Assembly (NCBI RefSeq): GCF_000188295.1
Contig: NZ_GL831112.1
Coordinates: 494,010-558,009, forward strand
Direction: 5' to 3'
From: Streptococcus vestibularis ATCC 49124
GTDB taxonomy: Bacteria > Bacillota > Bacilli > Lactobacillales > Streptococcaceae
Length of the DNA stretch: 64,000 nucleotides
Shown: positions 17,709 to 27,458 of the stretch, piece after piece
Numbering within the stretch: position 1 is the stretch's first letter
How the letters are laid out: every line of letters begins with the position of its first letter
Position numbers and translations under genes: made by a program
The notes under the pieces: model-generated
What the model saw: the letters and a program-made list of their open reading frames with translations, nothing else
Databases searched by the model: none
Told to the model about the DNA's origin: nothing

Positions 17709-19192
17709 GTGAAAATTATAAATAAGACAAAAATAGTTAATATTATTATTTCGGTATTTCTGATTTTATTTTCGAAGGTGTTCTTAGCTAGTTTATTTGA
17801 CCTCACTATCAATACCAATGTTTATCTTTTAATTCTGGGTGTAATAATGTATTTTATTATATTCAATCCAACTGATAAACAAAAATTACCGATAAATGCC
17901 TTCTTTTTGATTATTATATTTGGAACAATTATTTCTGTTGTAAAACCAGTTCAGTACGGTTTAGACGAGGAGTCACATTTACCAAATGTAATCAGTGTTT
18001 CGGATAGTCCAATTTTCAAATATTCTAAAGAAAAACTAGCAGATTATGATTCGGTATTTGCATATGATTCTCTTAGGAATCCTGCTAAAAAAGATAAGAA
18101 TTATTGGTTAAATGTTGAACATAAAAAAGTAAAATTAGTGGGGTTAAGACTGGATTCGACAATCCTGCATTTATTCCTAGTTCAATAGGATGGAATATTG
18201 GTAGGATTATTTCAAATAAAGTGTACATCTCCTACTTTTTAGGAAGAATATTTGAGGTGATAGCATTTGCTTTAATAGTATTTTTTGCTTTGAAAATAAG
18301 TAAGGCTTATAAAGAAGTCATCTATTTGTTTTCTACTTTTCCGGCAGTATTGTATATCATAGCGGGTTATCATTATGACTATCTATATTTTGGTGCGAGC
18401 ATGTTTGGACTTGCTTTACTAACAAATGTTCTTAGTGGAAACCATAAAATTGATAGAAGGTATGCAATTGCTTTTCAATGTTCAACCTTGCTTTTTTCAT
18501 TTTCAAAATTTCCGTTCATACTAATTGGCAGTCTATTCTCCGTTTTACCTAATAAATACTACGAAAAGAAATCGGTGAGAATTTTAAGTTTAATTTTGTT
18601 CTTTTTGAATTTATTAGTCTCATTTATTTATGTTGGAATAATTAAGTTGTTTCCTTCTAAAGGTGCCCTTTCAGGAAATGGACCAGGAATTTCCTATTTT
18701 ATAACCCATCCTTTGCCTTTAATTAGAACTTTATTCCAAGCACCGTATGGTATTATTAATGACTTTGTTTCTGAGCCATTAAAATACGTCAAAGAACCAT
18801 CCGCATTTTTAATTGCTATTTCAACAATAATATTCTTTTTACTCTTATTTATTGTTGTAATGAGAAATAAGATTGAACTTCCAAAATTCTTTAAATATTT
18901 TAGCCTTATTTTGCTTATAGCAATTGCTTCTCTGATAGTGATTGCCATATCTGGAGATCCTAGAGTATACCATAAAGGAGATATTATTGTTGGTGGCGTT
19001 CAAGGCCGTTATTATTATTTTATTCTTATGTTCATGCCGCTTTATTGTGGCTCTTGGTTTAGAAAATTATTCGGTATTGCTGAAACTATTATGAGTGAAA
19101 ACTCAAATTTTGAAAGTACTTTACAATATATATTAGTGTATCTAAATATCCTAACTATAAGTATCGGTATATATACTCAGTTACAGACATAG
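17709..19192 (+). pseudogene. DUF2142 membrane protein, possible GT-C side-chain transferase, broken by a one-base frameshift
   Basis: Two frames form one gene. The first (17709-18188, GTG start) has membrane helices and the family motif YGLDEESHLP. The second (from about 18140, open to 19192) continues NPAFIPSSIGWNIGRII and a series of membrane helices. Adding one G to the GGGG run at 18140-18143 would join them into a protein of about 494 residues reading KLVGVKTGFDNP. DUF2142 proteins resemble GT-C transferases, and position and type suggest a GacL/SccM-like role, moving a lipid-phosphate sugar onto the rhamnan outside the cell. The region is AT-rich. A sequencing error is possible. Confidence 0.75.
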
Positions 19193-19326
19193 TTTATCTT
19201 TGTTTGAGCTATAATTGAAGCTCTCCCAATACAGATAGAAGCAAGTCAATAAATCAGAAAATCTTTTTTTCTTTTGTTGATTCAGAGTTTGGCCATAGAA
19301 TAAATCCTCAGCTGTGTAACTTCCCC

Positions 19327-19361
19327 CTCCCACTTACGAATAGGTAAGTAGGAGGTTTTTT
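19327..19361 (+). terminator. Terminator hairpin carrying the radC ribosome-binding site
   Basis: A 12-bp stem (19326-19337 with 19344-19355, one G-T pair), a 6-nt loop and TTTTTT end only 3 nt before the radC ATG. The right arm contains AGGAGG, the radC Shine-Dalgarno. The hairpin would both end upstream transcripts and hide the radC ribosome-binding site. Confidence 0.75.
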
Positions 19362-19364
19362 CTT

Positions 19365-20051
19365 ATGTATAGTATTGTATCTGAGGAGGCGGGGCTTTTG
19401 CCTCGTGAGCGACTCTTACAGAAGGGGGCAGAGGTTTTATCGGACCAGGAGTTGTTGGCGATAGTGCTGCGAACAGGGACCAAGTCTGAGTCGGTCTTAT
19501 CTATGGCCAATCGTATTTTAACAGGGATGACGAGTTTGGCGGATTTGTCTCGTTTGTCCCTGAATGAGCTACAGGAAATTCCTGGTATTGGGCGTGTGAA
19601 GTCTATTGAGCTGAAGGCTATGGTGGAGTTGGCTAAGCGGATTGAGAAGGCTGAGTTGGCTCGTTCCGAGCAGATTATGTCCAGTCAACAGGTGGCGCGT
19701 CGTATGATGTTGGATATTGGCGACAAGCCTCAGGAGCATCTGGTGGCTATCTATTTGGATACGCAGAATCGTATTATTCAGCAGAAGACAGTCTTTATTG
19801 GTGGTGTTCGCCGTTCGATTGCCGAGCCACGTGAGATTTTACATTATGCTTGTCATCTGATGGCGACGTCCTTGATAGTGGTTCACAATCATCCTTCGGG
19901 TGAGGCCTATCCGAGCCGAAATGATATTGATTTTACGCAAAAAATTAAGCGGTCTTGCGATGATTTGGGAATTTGTCTGCTTGATCATATTATTGTTGGA
20001 AAATCAACATATTATTCCTTTCGTGAGGAGAGGGAGGATTTTGAGCTTTAA
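19365..20051 (+). CDS. radC: RadC-family JAB/MPN protein
   Basis: This 228-residue RadC protein has a helix-hairpin-helix segment (IPGIGRVKSIELKA, about residues 65-80). The C-terminal JAMM metalloprotease-like domain has its HNHPSGEAYPSRND motif complete. Despite the name, a direct DNA-repair role is disputed; its activity is unknown. AGGAGG 9 nt upstream supports the ATG, although that site lies in a hairpin. It converges with the amidotransferase gene over a shared terminator. It marks the right border of the polysaccharide locus. Confidence 0.93.
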   Translation: MYSIVSEEAGLLPRERLLQKGAEVLSDQELLAIVLRTGTKSESVLSMANRILTGMTSLADLSRLSLNELQEIPGIGRVKSIELKAMVELAKRIEKAELARSEQIMSSQQVARRMMLDIGDKPQEHLVAIYLDTQNRIIQQKTVFIGGVRRSIAEPREILHYACHLMATSLIVVHNHPSGEAYPSRNDIDFTQKIKRSCDDLGICLLDHIIVGKSTYYSFREEREDFEL

Positions 20052-20078
20052 GTAGAGTCTATAAGTTAAAGACACAAG

Positions 20079-20110
20079 AAAAGCAACTGAGTGTAGTATC
20101 AGTTGCTTTT
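20079..20110. terminator. Bidirectional terminator between radC and the C26 amidotransferase
   Basis: A 12-bp perfect stem (20079-20090 with 20099-20110) starts with AAAA and ends with TTTT, so it can serve both convergent genes. It overlaps the last codon of the minus-strand gene. Confidence 0.8.
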
Positions 20111-20804
20111 AAAGTTCGTTTACAACGTATTCAAAGAGTTTGAGGTCTTCTTCACGCTTGTGTAGGAGAAGTTCTGGATGCCACTGAACACCAAGGAAAC
20201 GAAGGTCTGGGGTGTTTGATTCAACAGCTTCGACAGTATTATCCTCAGGGTCGCGCGCAATAACACGGAGGTCAGAGGCCAAGTGCTTAATACTCTGATG
20301 GTGGAAAGAGTTGATAGAGGTTTCTAGGCCGTAAATCTCTGCTAACTTACTGTTTTCGTCAATAATCATTTCGTGGTAAAGGTAATCGGAAGGCTTATCC
20401 TGCCAGTGCCTTTCAATATCTTGATGGAGACTGCCACCAAGGGCAACATTCATGAGTTGTGTTCCACGACAGATTGAAAAGATTGGTTTCTTTTGTTTGG
20501 TAGCTTCTTCAATCAGTGCCATCTCAAAGAGGTCTCGCTCAAGGAAGAAGTCATTTTCACTGGCATGATTTTCTTCGTTGTAGAATTTAGGGTCAACGTT
20601 TTGACCGCCGATGAGGATAAGCTTGTCAATCATGGAGATATAGTTTTTAGCCTCCGAAGGATCAGATACTGGTAGAAGGATTGCTAGACCACCAGCTTTT
20701 TGAACTCCTTCTACAAAACCAGATGGGGCATAAGACCAGTTGATATCTTCATGGGCTGGATTAGGTCTTACATTGGCTGTGATACCTATAATTGGTTTAG
20801 TCAT
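20109..20804 (-). CDS. Class I glutamine amidotransferase-like hydrolase (peptidase C26, PuuD-like)
   Basis: The 231-residue protein resembles gamma-glutamyl-GABA hydrolase (PuuD). Catalytic residues are present: nucleophile C112 in [10 protein letters not shown], and H209 with E211 in VQWHPE. SFHHQS is a family motif. It may cleave gamma-glutamyl amides; the substrate here is unknown. It overlaps the 3' end of rex by 8 nt and follows a good AAGGAG site, so it is probably co-transcribed with rex. No polyamine genes lie nearby. Confidence 0.85.
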   Translation of the reverse strand: MTKPIIGITANVRPNPAHEDINWSYAPSGFVEGVQKAGGLAILLPVSDPSEAKNYISMIDKLILIGGQNVDPKFYNEENHASENDFFLERDLFEMALIEEATKQKKPIFSICRGTQLMNVALGGSLHQDIERHWQDKPSDYLYHEMIIDENSKLAEIYGLETSINSFHHQSIKHLASDLRVIARDPEDNTVEAVESNTPDLRFLGVQWHPELLLHKREEDLKLFEYVVNEL

Positions 20805-21456
20805 TGTTTCTCCTTGCTTTTTCTTCTTCTTTCATGAAATAGAGTAGGGTTTGTAGCTCACTAGTCAGGTCTACGTATTGGAGAACCACGTGGCGTGGAA
20901 GATTGAGGTTGACTGGGGAGAAGCATAGGATGCCTTCGATTCCAGCATCAACCAAAAGCTCAGCCACCTCCTGTGCCTTGACTGATGGCACTGTCAGGAT
21001 CGCTGTTTTTATATCTTCCTGGGCAATCTTGTCCTTGATTTGAGAGATACCATAGATAGGAATATTGTCTTCAGTCTGGCTTCCTACCAGTTCGTTATCG
21101 TCTGTATCAAAAGCCATAACCAGCTGCATGCGGTTACGTTCTTGAAAACGGTAGTGAAGAAGAGCACGTCCGATATTTCCTACTCCTACAAGGACTACCT
21201 TAGTTGTCGCATTATCATTAAGGAGTTCTGCGAAAAATGTCATCAGCTTACTAACGTCATAACCAAAACCACGACGACCTAACTCACCAAAATAGGAGAA
21301 GTCACGACGCACTGTGGCAGGATCAATTCCAATTGCTTCAGCAATTTGTTTGGAACTTGCTTTGTCGATATTTTCACGATGGAATCGTTTGAAAATTCGA
21401 TAATAGAGAGAGAGACGTTTAGCAGTAGCGTTTGGAATGTTTTTCTCAAATGTCAT
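20797..21456 (-). CDS. rex: Redox-sensing transcriptional repressor Rex
   Basis: Rex binds DNA when the NADH/NAD+ ratio is low and controls fermentation genes. The N-terminal winged helix contains the [16 protein letters not shown] recognition segment. A Rossmann domain follows with [11 protein letters not shown] and a domain-swap helix at the C-terminus. I place the start at 21456 (MTFEK, 219 residues), because AAAGGA is 10 nt before it. The ATG at 21465 would have the site only 2 nt away. A Rex-box-like sequence overlaps its promoter, suggesting self-regulation. Confidence 0.95.
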   Translation of the reverse strand: MTFEKNIPNATAKRLSLYYRIFKRFHRENIDKASSKQIAEAIGIDPATVRRDFSYFGELGRRGFGYDVSKLMTFFAELLNDNATTKVVLVGVGNIGRALLHYRFQERNRMQLVMAFDTDDNELVGSQTEDNIPIYGISQIKDKIAQEDIKTAILTVPSVKAQEVAELLVDAGIEGILCFSPVNLNLPRHVVLQYVDLTSELQTLLYFMKEEEKARRNND

Positions 21457-21496
21457 TGATCGCATTTCCTTTCTTCAATTAGTATGATTCTCTTAT

Positions 21497-21528
21497 ATTT
21501 TAAGAAAAGTTTGTGAAAATTGCAACAA
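21497..21528 (-). promoter_or_regulatory. rex promoter with overlapping Rex-box candidate
   Basis: On the minus strand TTGCAA, a 17-nt spacer and TAAAAT form a promoter. At 21511-21528 the plus strand reads TTGTGAAAATTGCAACAA, close to the Rex consensus TTGTGA-N6-TCACAA (second half 4 of 6). It covers the -35 and part of the spacer. Confidence 0.65.
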
Positions 21529-21549
21529 AATAGTGTAGATGAGGCGATA

Positions 21550-21573
21550 TAAAAAACCTATCACATGGATAGG
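21550..21573 (-). terminator. Terminator of the prs-nifS-DUF1831 operon
   Basis: CCTATC/GATAGG stem with a 5-nt loop is followed on the minus strand by TTTTTT, just after the DUF1831 stop. Confidence 0.75.
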
Positions 21574-21598
21574 CTATTTCTATGTAGTAAGAAAAAAT

Positions 21599-21946
21599 TT
21601 AGACTTCTTCTTGCTCAAAAACTTGACGGTCAACCAAACTCTGCATCAAGAAGTAGAATTTTTCTTGCAAGATGTGATGATCTTCATTTTTAAAGATATT
21701 AACGTTACGAAGGCCAGATTTGTCTGTGATTGACAATTTGAAACCTGTCAAATCTTTGTTAATAGTGATCTTTAGTGGGAAACCTTCACCTGAGTTAGGC
21801 ACTTTTTCGAGTAGACGGTGTAACTCGTAGTTACCGATTTTATTTTGTACAAAAGTTGTATCACGAAGGGTGAATTTTTTGACATTAGGGCTGATGGTGT
21901 AACGGTATTTACAGTTAGTCAAATGAATGCTTTTTTCAAATGCCAT
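21599..21946 (-). CDS. DUF1831 family protein
   Basis: This is a 115-residue soluble protein of the DUF1831 family, typically encoded next to a NifS-type cysteine desulfurase in lactobacilli and streptococci. No catalytic motif is evident. It may be an accessory to the sulfurtransferase; that rests only on gene neighbourhood. An AGGAG site 6 nt before the ATG supports the start. It is the last gene of the minus-strand operon, one base after the nifS stop. Confidence 0.8.
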   Translation of the reverse strand: MAFEKSIHLTNCKYRYTISPNVKKFTLRDTTFVQNKIGNYELHRLLEKVPNSGEGFPLKITINKDLTGFKLSITDKSGLRNVNIFKNEDHHILQEKFYFLMQSLVDRQVFEQEEV

Positions 21947-21947
21947 G

Positions 21948-23060
21948 TTAGTCTCCTATGATTTGATTAAGTTTTTCTGCTAGGGCTTGGAGTTCTTCAG
22001 CGGTATTTTCTTCTGATAAACTAATGCGGATGGCTGTTTTTAACTTGTCAGAATCCTTACCATAGAGGGCCTGGATGACGTGGCTAGGGTCAACAGTTCC
22101 AGCAGTACAAGCAGAACCCGTTGAAACAGCAAAGTCAGCTAGGTCTAACAAGGTTAAGAGAGGGCCATTTTCCTTACCAGGAAAACTGATGTTGATGACG
22201 TGAGGTAGGCTAGATCCTCCATCATTAATTTCATAAGGAACGGTAAGGGTATCTAGAAAGACCTGACGAATCTTTTCAACATGCTGGTAATTGTCTTGGT
22301 AGTGGTCACTAGCATGCTTGTAAGCTGCGGTCATACCTGCAATACCGACCAGATTTTCAGTGCTGGCACGACGTTTTTCCTCTTGTTCACCACCATGGAG
22401 TAGGTTGTCAAAATGCAAATCGTTATGATAGAGCAGGCCGACACCTTTAGGTCCATGGAATTTATGGGCACTGATTGAGAGAAAATCGGCGCCAAGTTCT
22501 TCTGGGTGAATTGGAAGTTTTCCTGCAACCTGAACAGCATCCACGTGGAAAGCAGCCTGGTGATTGGCGAGTAGGTCACCAATTTCCTTGATAGGAAGCA
22601 ATTGGCCGGTCTCGTTATTGGCATACATGACAGAAACTAGAATAGTATCGTCACGTAGGACATCAGCAATTTGTTGAGCAGTAATGACTTGATTTTCTGG
22701 TTGAATATAGGTTACTTCAAAACCAAAACGCTCTTCCAAGTAGGCCATGGTGTGAAGGACAGAGTGGTGTTCAATAGCAGTTGTAATCAGGTGCTTACCC
22801 TTAGCTTGATTGGCTAGGGCATAACCTTTGATAGCTGTATTGTTTCCTTCAGTCCCACCAGAGGTGAAAATGAGTTTTCGAGCAGGAACTTGAAATTGCT
22901 TGGCCATTTCTTCACGAGCCTCACGGAGTTCCTTAGAAGCCTTACGGCCATAAGCATGTAGGCTGGATGGATTTCCAAAAGTTTCAGTCATGACATGTGT
23001 CATCGCTGAGATAGCAGCAGTATTCAAAGAAGTTGTTGCTGCATTGTCCAAATAAACCAT
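21948..23060 (-). CDS. Cysteine desulfurase (NifS/IscS family)
   Basis: This PLP-dependent enzyme removes sulfur from cysteine for thiolation or iron-sulfur assembly. PLP-binding lysine K200 lies in SISAHKFHGPKG. The active-site cysteine C318 is in STGSACTAG. EHHS and YANNETGQ are family motifs. At 370 residues it is a short IscS type and lacks a neighbouring iscU. In streptococci this type usually serves tRNA thiolation (with ThiI or MnmA), while SUF handles clusters, so that role is likely but not shown. It begins 3 nt after the prs stop. Confidence 0.9.
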   Translation of the reverse strand: MVYLDNAATTSLNTAAISAMTHVMTETFGNPSSLHAYGRKASKELREAREEMAKQFQVPARKLIFTSGGTEGNNTAIKGYALANQAKGKHLITTAIEHHSVLHTMAYLEERFGFEVTYIQPENQVITAQQIADVLRDDTILVSVMYANNETGQLLPIKEIGDLLANHQAAFHVDAVQVAGKLPIHPEELGADFLSISAHKFHGPKGVGLLYHNDLHFDNLLHGGEQEEKRRASTENLVGIAGMTAAYKHASDHYQDNYQHVEKIRQVFLDTLTVPYEINDGGSSLPHVINISFPGKENGPLLTLLDLADFAVSTGSACTAGTVDPSHVIQALYGKDSDKLKTAIRISLSEENTAEELQALAEKLNQIIGD

Positions 23061-23063
23061 AAA

Positions 23064-24035
23064 TTAGTCCTCGTTGGCAGTATATGCAAAGAGTGGGCTA
23101 AGTGGTTGACGTTCAAAGATACGAGTAATAGCGTTAGCGATCAGCTCACTTGCTGAAAGGTATTTAACGTTTGTAGGCACTTTTTCTTTAGTCGCAACTG
23201 AATCTGTTACCAAGATTTCTTTAATTGGAGTAGCGTTGAGGACTTCGGCAGCACCTCCTGCAAAGAGACCGTGACTAGCAACTGCATAGATGTCTTTAAC
23301 GCCACCACGTTCAAGGATTTTAGTAGCTTCAGCAAATGTTTTACCAGTATTGAGGATATCATCAACCAAGATTGCTGTTTTTCCTTCAACCTCACCAATG
23401 ATGTAGCCTTCTTCACGTTCTGAATCATCTTGGGCGTAGTCAATGATAGCGATTGGTGCATCAAGGTATTCCGCCAAGCTACGAGCACGTTTAACACCTG
23501 AGTTTTTAGGGCTAACAACGACAACATCACTTCCTGTGAATCCTTTTTCGTTGTAGTATTCAGCAAACAAAGGCATTGTGAAGAGGTTATCTACTGGGAT
23601 GTCGAAGAAACCTTGAACTTGGACAGCGTGAAGATCAAGTGTCAAGACACGATTGACACCAGCTTTAACCAGCATATTGGCAATCAATTTAGCAGTGATT
23701 GGTTCACGTGAAGCAGCGATACGGTCTTGACGTGCATAACCAAAGTAAGGCATCACTACGTTGACAGAGTTAGCACTGGCACGTTTGCAGGCATCAATCA
23801 TGATGAGCAATTCCCAAAGGTGGTCGTTAACAGGGTTGCTTGTAGATTGGATGATATAAATATCGTCCCCACGAACAGACTCTTCAATATTGATCATGAT
23901 TTCACCGTCAGAAAATTGACGTGAAGATACTTTGCCAAGTGGCAATCCGGTAGCCTTAGCAATTTTTTCAGCAATTTCTGGGTTTGAGCTGAGCGAGAAC
24001 AACTTCAATTGTGGGTTTGCTTTTTGATGTACCAT
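23064..24035 (-). CDS. prs: Ribose-phosphate pyrophosphokinase Prs
   Basis: Prs makes PRPP from ribose 5-phosphate and ATP for nucleotide, histidine and tryptophan synthesis. The [16 protein letters not shown] start, the [13 protein letters not shown] segment, [14 protein letters not shown] and the PRPP loop [11 protein letters not shown] are all present. The start at 24035 gives 323 residues, the streptococcal norm; an in-frame extension to 24077 lacks support. AAAGGAG precedes it by about 11 nt. It heads the prs-nifS-DUF1831 operon. Confidence 0.95.
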   Translation of the reverse strand: MVHQKANPQLKLFSLSSNPEIAEKIAKATGLPLGKVSSRQFSDGEIMINIEESVRGDDIYIIQSTSNPVNDHLWELLIMIDACKRASANSVNVVMPYFGYARQDRIAASREPITAKLIANMLVKAGVNRVLTLDLHAVQVQGFFDIPVDNLFTMPLFAEYYNEKGFTGSDVVVVSPKNSGVKRARSLAEYLDAPIAIIDYAQDDSEREEGYIIGEVEGKTAILVDDILNTGKTFAEATKILERGGVKDIYAVASHGLFAGGAAEVLNATPIKEILVTDSVATKEKVPTNVKYLSASELIANAITRIFERQPLSPLFAYTANED

Positions 24036-24264
24036 GACGATGGTGACTCCTTTAAAAAAATAAGATGCGAAGCCCAATTAGGGCTATTGTAATAAAACTA
24101 CAGATGGTTCTATTTTAGCAAAAAAAAGTAGAAATTTCAGCCTTCAGAAAGCGATATTGATGAAAATTGACGGACCATAAATCGCTGAATCGTTTTTGTA
24201 TGCGTTTTTAGACAGATGAGAGCGATTGTGGAAGTTGCCACAAGTACCAAATTGTCTTTATATA
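24036..24264 (-). other. prs upstream region
   Basis: This is a gap without a gene. On the minus strand CTGAAA, a 17-nt spacer and TAAAAT preceded by TG (about 24113-24141) form a likely prs promoter, leaving a leader of about 70 nt with a small GCCC/GGGC hairpin. Beyond the promoter are AGCGAT/ATCGCT and TTGTGG/CCACAA pairs. I see no coding frame and no recognised RNA motif. Confidence 0.45.
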
Positions 24265-24295
24265 TAAAAAAGACAAGGGTTAATCCTTGTCTTAA
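24265..24295 (-). terminator. Terminator of the CYTH-domain gene
   Basis: A 9-bp stem (AAGACAAGG/CCTTGTCTT, 6-nt loop) has a T-run on the minus strand. It lies about 100 nt past the stop of the gene at 24399. Confidence 0.75.
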
Positions 24296-24398
24296 AATGA
24301 AGTAAATGGTTTTTATAGACGTTTTTCACGGTGGAAAGTTCGCCTCAGAACGTATCAAAAATGACTAGCGGAATTTCTATAAACTCACATTTCACCAA

Positions 24399-24974
24399 CT
24401 AGTCTTTATCTCGCTTTAGGGTGGCTACAAAGCGTGCAACCTTACTCTTGGCATACTTAAAGTCAATATTATTTTCCTTAAGAAAGGCATCAAAGTCGTC
24501 TTTACCTTTCTTGGCATCTGAAACTTCCAACTCTAGCTCATAGTCTTTCTTATCAGCATAGACATTGACATCAAGTGCCATGAGACCAATATTGGTCTGA
24601 TATTCACGTCGGGTTGTGGTTAAATGTCCGAGGATGGTTAGGTCTTCTAACTTAACACCACGTTCCAGAAGAATGGACTTGATTTGGCAATCAGGGAAGT
24701 TAAGAGACTTGGTCATAGCCTTAGCATCTGCACAGTCCATGGTGACGTTGTATTCCATATTTCCGACCTTTTCAGGAATTTTCAAAGTCAGCTCACCATG
24801 AGTGGGAAGGGTTCTGATACGCAAAGACAACTTTTTATTCCTCATGTCACTTTGGGGTGTATCAATGTAGTAATTGGTTTGCGTAACAGGTGTTACATGG
24901 GAGAAAAGCACTGCTAAACGATTATACTCGTCTTTGGTGAGCAGAGTCTTGTACTCTATCTCTAAATGGTTCAT
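24399..24974 (-). CDS. yjbK: CYTH-domain triphosphatase (YjbK-like)
   Basis: The 191-residue protein is a triphosphate tunnel enzyme of the CYTH family. The signature EIEYK is at residues 4-8, and alternating charged strands (LSLRIRTL, ELTLKIP, ELELEVSD) line the tunnel. Such enzymes hydrolyse inorganic triphosphate or similar substrates. The start at 24974 follows GGGAGG by 6 nt; the longer frame to 25055 has no such site. It is divergent from relQ, a conserved arrangement in Firmicutes. Substrate not predictable. Confidence 0.87.
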   Translation of the reverse strand: MNHLEIEYKTLLTKDEYNRLAVLFSHVTPVTQTNYYIDTPQSDMRNKKLSLRIRTLPTHGELTLKIPEKVGNMEYNVTMDCADAKAMTKSLNFPDCQIKSILLERGVKLEDLTILGHLTTTRREYQTNIGLMALDVNVYADKKDYELELEVSDAKKGKDDFDAFLKENNIDFKYAKSKVARFVATLKRDKD

Positions 24975-25075
24975 GTGTGTCCTCCCTTGTTCTTTTAAAT
25001 GTGGTATAATGTAACAGATTGTATTTATTTTATAAAAAACTAAAGCTTTTGACAAGGAGGAGTCCTATCTTGACC

Positions 25076-25741
25076 ATGGATTGGGAAGAATTTCTAGACC
25101 CCTACATTCAGGCCGTAGGTGAGCTCAAAATTAAGCTTCGAGGTATTCGTAAACAATTTCGTAAGCAAAATCGTCACTCGCCCATTGAGTTTGTGACGGG
25201 ACGTGTAAAGTCAGTGGCTTCCATTGAAGAGAAGATTGCCCTACGTGGACTGTCTGTTGAAAATTTAGCAAAGGATATGCAAGATATTGCAGGACTCCGA
25301 ATAATGGTTCAATTTGTTGATGATGTGGACGAGGTTTTGGGTCTTCTGCGTCACCGTAGTGATATGACCATAGTCTCAGAGCGTGATTATATTAGGAACC
25401 GTAAACACTCGGGTTACCGCTCTTACCATGTTATCGTGTCTTATCCTGTTGATACCATTGATGGTCGCAAGGAAATCCTTGCCGAGATTCAAATTAGGAC
25501 TTTGGCCATGAACTTTTGGGCCACCATTGAACATTCCCTTAATTATAAGTATCAGGGAAATTTTCCAGAGGAGATTAAACTTCGCTTGGAAACTACGGCA
25601 CGCATAGCCTATCAACTTGATGAAGAGATGCGTAAGATACGTGATGATATTCGAGATGCTCAGTTGCTCTTTGATCCAATCAACAGAACTTTGAAAGATA
25701 GTGTAGGAAATAGTGATGACACAGATGAAGACCTTTTCTGA
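25076..25741 (+). CDS. relQ: Small alarmone synthetase RelQ
   Basis: RelQ makes (p)ppGpp from ATP and GDP/GTP and lacks the hydrolase and TGS/ACT domains of RelA. The synthetase core shows the [13 protein letters not shown] segment, EIQIRT and [13 protein letters not shown]. About 221 residues is usual. By homology I start at MDWEEF (25076), but a TTG at 25070 lies 9 nt after AAGGAGG and is an equally good start. It overlaps the nadK start, and the relQ-nadK-rluD-pta order is conserved in streptococci. Confidence 0.92.
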   Translation: MDWEEFLDPYIQAVGELKIKLRGIRKQFRKQNRHSPIEFVTGRVKSVASIEEKIALRGLSVENLAKDMQDIAGLRIMVQFVDDVDEVLGLLRHRSDMTIVSERDYIRNRKHSGYRSYHVIVSYPVDTIDGRKEILAEIQIRTLAMNFWATIEHSLNYKYQGNFPEEIKLRLETTARIAYQLDEEMRKIRDDIRDAQLLFDPINRTLKDSVGNSDDTDEDLF

Positions 25742-26552
25742 TAAGATGAAGGTAGCTATTATTGCTAATGGCAAACCCCAAAGCAGGCGTGTTGCCTCAA
25801 AACTTTTTAATACCTTTCGAGATGATCCCGATTTTTATTTGACTAAGAAAAATCCTGATGTGATTATCTCTATTGGTGGCGATGGCATGTTGCTATCGTC
25901 TTTCCACATGTATGAAAAAGAGCTCTCTCGTGTCCGTTTTGTAGGGATTCACACGGGGCATTTAGGTTTTTATACAGATTACTTGGATAGTGAAGTGGAT
26001 CAATTAATTGAAACCCTGCGTAAGGATAATGGAGATAAGATTTCCTACCCTCTTTTAAATGTCACATTAACCTTGGCTGATGGGCGTTCTTTCACGTCTA
26101 TTGCCCTCAATGAAGCAGCAATTAAGCGTAACGAGAAGACTATGGCGGCAGATGTTTGTCTTAATGATGTACTGTTTGAGAGCTTCCGTGGAGATGGGTT
26201 ATCTGTATCGACACCTACGGGGTCAACCGCCTACAATAAATCTTTGGGTGGTGCGGTACTTCATCCCACTATTGAAGCCTTGCAGCTGACAGAAATTGCT
26301 AGTCTTAATAATCGTGTTTACCGTACCTTAGGTAGTCCACTTATCGTGCCAAAACATGAGAAGATTACTATCTATCCTACTCGAATGGGGAGCTACACTC
26401 TGTCGGTTGATAATAAGACCTATACCAACCGTAATGTGAAAAAGGTAGAATTTTCGATTGACCAACGTAAGATTTCTTTTGTTGCTAGTGCTAGTCACAC
26501 AAGTTTTTGGGAACGGGTCCGTGAATCCTTTATTGGAGACATGGAAGAATGA
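25716..26552 (+). CDS. nadK: NAD kinase NadK (PpnK)
   Basis: NadK phosphorylates NAD to NADP. The SIGGDGMLL motif (GGDG) lies near residue 49-57. [14 protein letters not shown], the LNEAAIKR (NE) motif and the [15 protein letters not shown] segment complete the family signature. I choose the ATG at 25716 (278 residues), with AGGAAA 5 nt upstream and an MTQM N-terminus as in other streptococci. It overlaps relQ by 26 nt and shares ATGA with rluD. Coupling to the alarmone synthetase is conserved. Confidence 0.94.
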   Translation: MTQMKTFSDKMKVAIIANGKPQSRRVASKLFNTFRDDPDFYLTKKNPDVIISIGGDGMLLSSFHMYEKELSRVRFVGIHTGHLGFYTDYLDSEVDQLIETLRKDNGDKISYPLLNVTLTLADGRSFTSIALNEAAIKRNEKTMAADVCLNDVLFESFRGDGLSVSTPTGSTAYNKSLGGAVLHPTIEALQLTEIASLNNRVYRTLGSPLIVPKHEKITIYPTRMGSYTLSVDNKTYTNRNVKKVEFSIDQRKISFVASASHTSFWERVRESFIGDMEE

Positions 26553-27445
26553 GATATGAATTTACTGTAGGACGTTCATGTCGAGTTAAAACCTTTTTGA
26601 AGGAGCACGATATTTCAAAAGGACTTCTAGCCAAAATTAAGTTTGAGGGTGGTCATATCTGGGTCAATGGTGAGGAGCAGTTTGCGACTTATCCTGTCCA
26701 TGAGGGAGACGTGGTTGCCATAGAAATTCCTGATGAGGCGCCGCATGAAACATTGAAGCCAATTCCTTTTAACTTGGATATAGTCTATGAGGATGATAAC
26801 TTCTTGGTGATTAATAAACCCTATGGCTATGCTAGTATTCCAAGTGTTAACCATGATAATACCATGGCTAACTTTGTCAAATATCACTTTGTCAGCAATA
26901 ATTATCCTAACCAGCGTGTCCATATCGTGACACGTTTGGATAAGGACACATCTGGTCTCATGCTGTTTGCCAAGCATGGTTACGCCCATGCTCGTATGGA
27001 TAAACAGTTACAACAGAAGTCTATTAAGAAACATTATTATGCCTTGGTTGAAGGTGATACCAAACTTGAGCAGCAGGGTGAAATCATTGCACCGATTGCG
27101 CGTGATGTGGATTCCATTATCACACGTCGAGTCCATAAATCGGGAAAATATGCTCACACTAGTTATCGTTTGGTAGGTGATTATGGTAGGGTTAAACTGG
27201 TTGATATCAATCTTCATACCGGACGTACGCACCAGATTCGTGTGCACTTTGCCCACTTAGGTTTGCCTCTTTTGGGAGACGACCTTTATGGCGGGTCCCT
27301 AGACTACGGTATTAAGCGTCAAGCCTTGCATTGTCATCGCCTTGCATTTATAGATCCTTTCACCAAAAAAGAGATGGTCCATGCATCTTCCTTGACAGAT
27401 GATTTTGAAACCGTTATCATGAACTTACAAACTAAAAAAGATTGA
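26549..27445 (+). CDS. RluD-family pseudouridine synthase
   Basis: The 298-residue enzyme converts uridines to pseudouridine in rRNA or tRNA. An S4-like N-terminal domain ([20 protein letters not shown]...VNGEE) precedes the catalytic domain. The catalytic aspartate sits in [17 protein letters not shown], and [17 protein letters not shown] follows. The exact site modified cannot be predicted; RluD/RluA/YlyB types are all possible. Its ATG overlaps the nadK stop by 4 nt. Confidence 0.9.
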   Translation: MRYEFTVGRSCRVKTFLKEHDISKGLLAKIKFEGGHIWVNGEEQFATYPVHEGDVVAIEIPDEAPHETLKPIPFNLDIVYEDDNFLVINKPYGYASIPSVNHDNTMANFVKYHFVSNNYPNQRVHIVTRLDKDTSGLMLFAKHGYAHARMDKQLQQKSIKKHYYALVEGDTKLEQQGEIIAPIARDVDSIITRRVHKSGKYAHTSYRLVGDYGRVKLVDINLHTGRTHQIRVHFAHLGLPLLGDDLYGGSLDYGIKRQALHCHRLAFIDPFTKKEMVHASSLTDDFETVIMNLQTKKD

Positions 27446-27458
27446 TTGAGGATTTTTT

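Noticed and set aside
18221-19192. Independent 323-residue membrane protein
   Set aside because: Its frame is open well before the GTG and continues the DUF2142 pattern of the preceding frame, so it is the second half of one gene.
24296-24398. RNA element between yjbK and its terminator
   Set aside because: Only scattered short pairs; nothing matches a known riboswitch or T-box and no promoter is visible.
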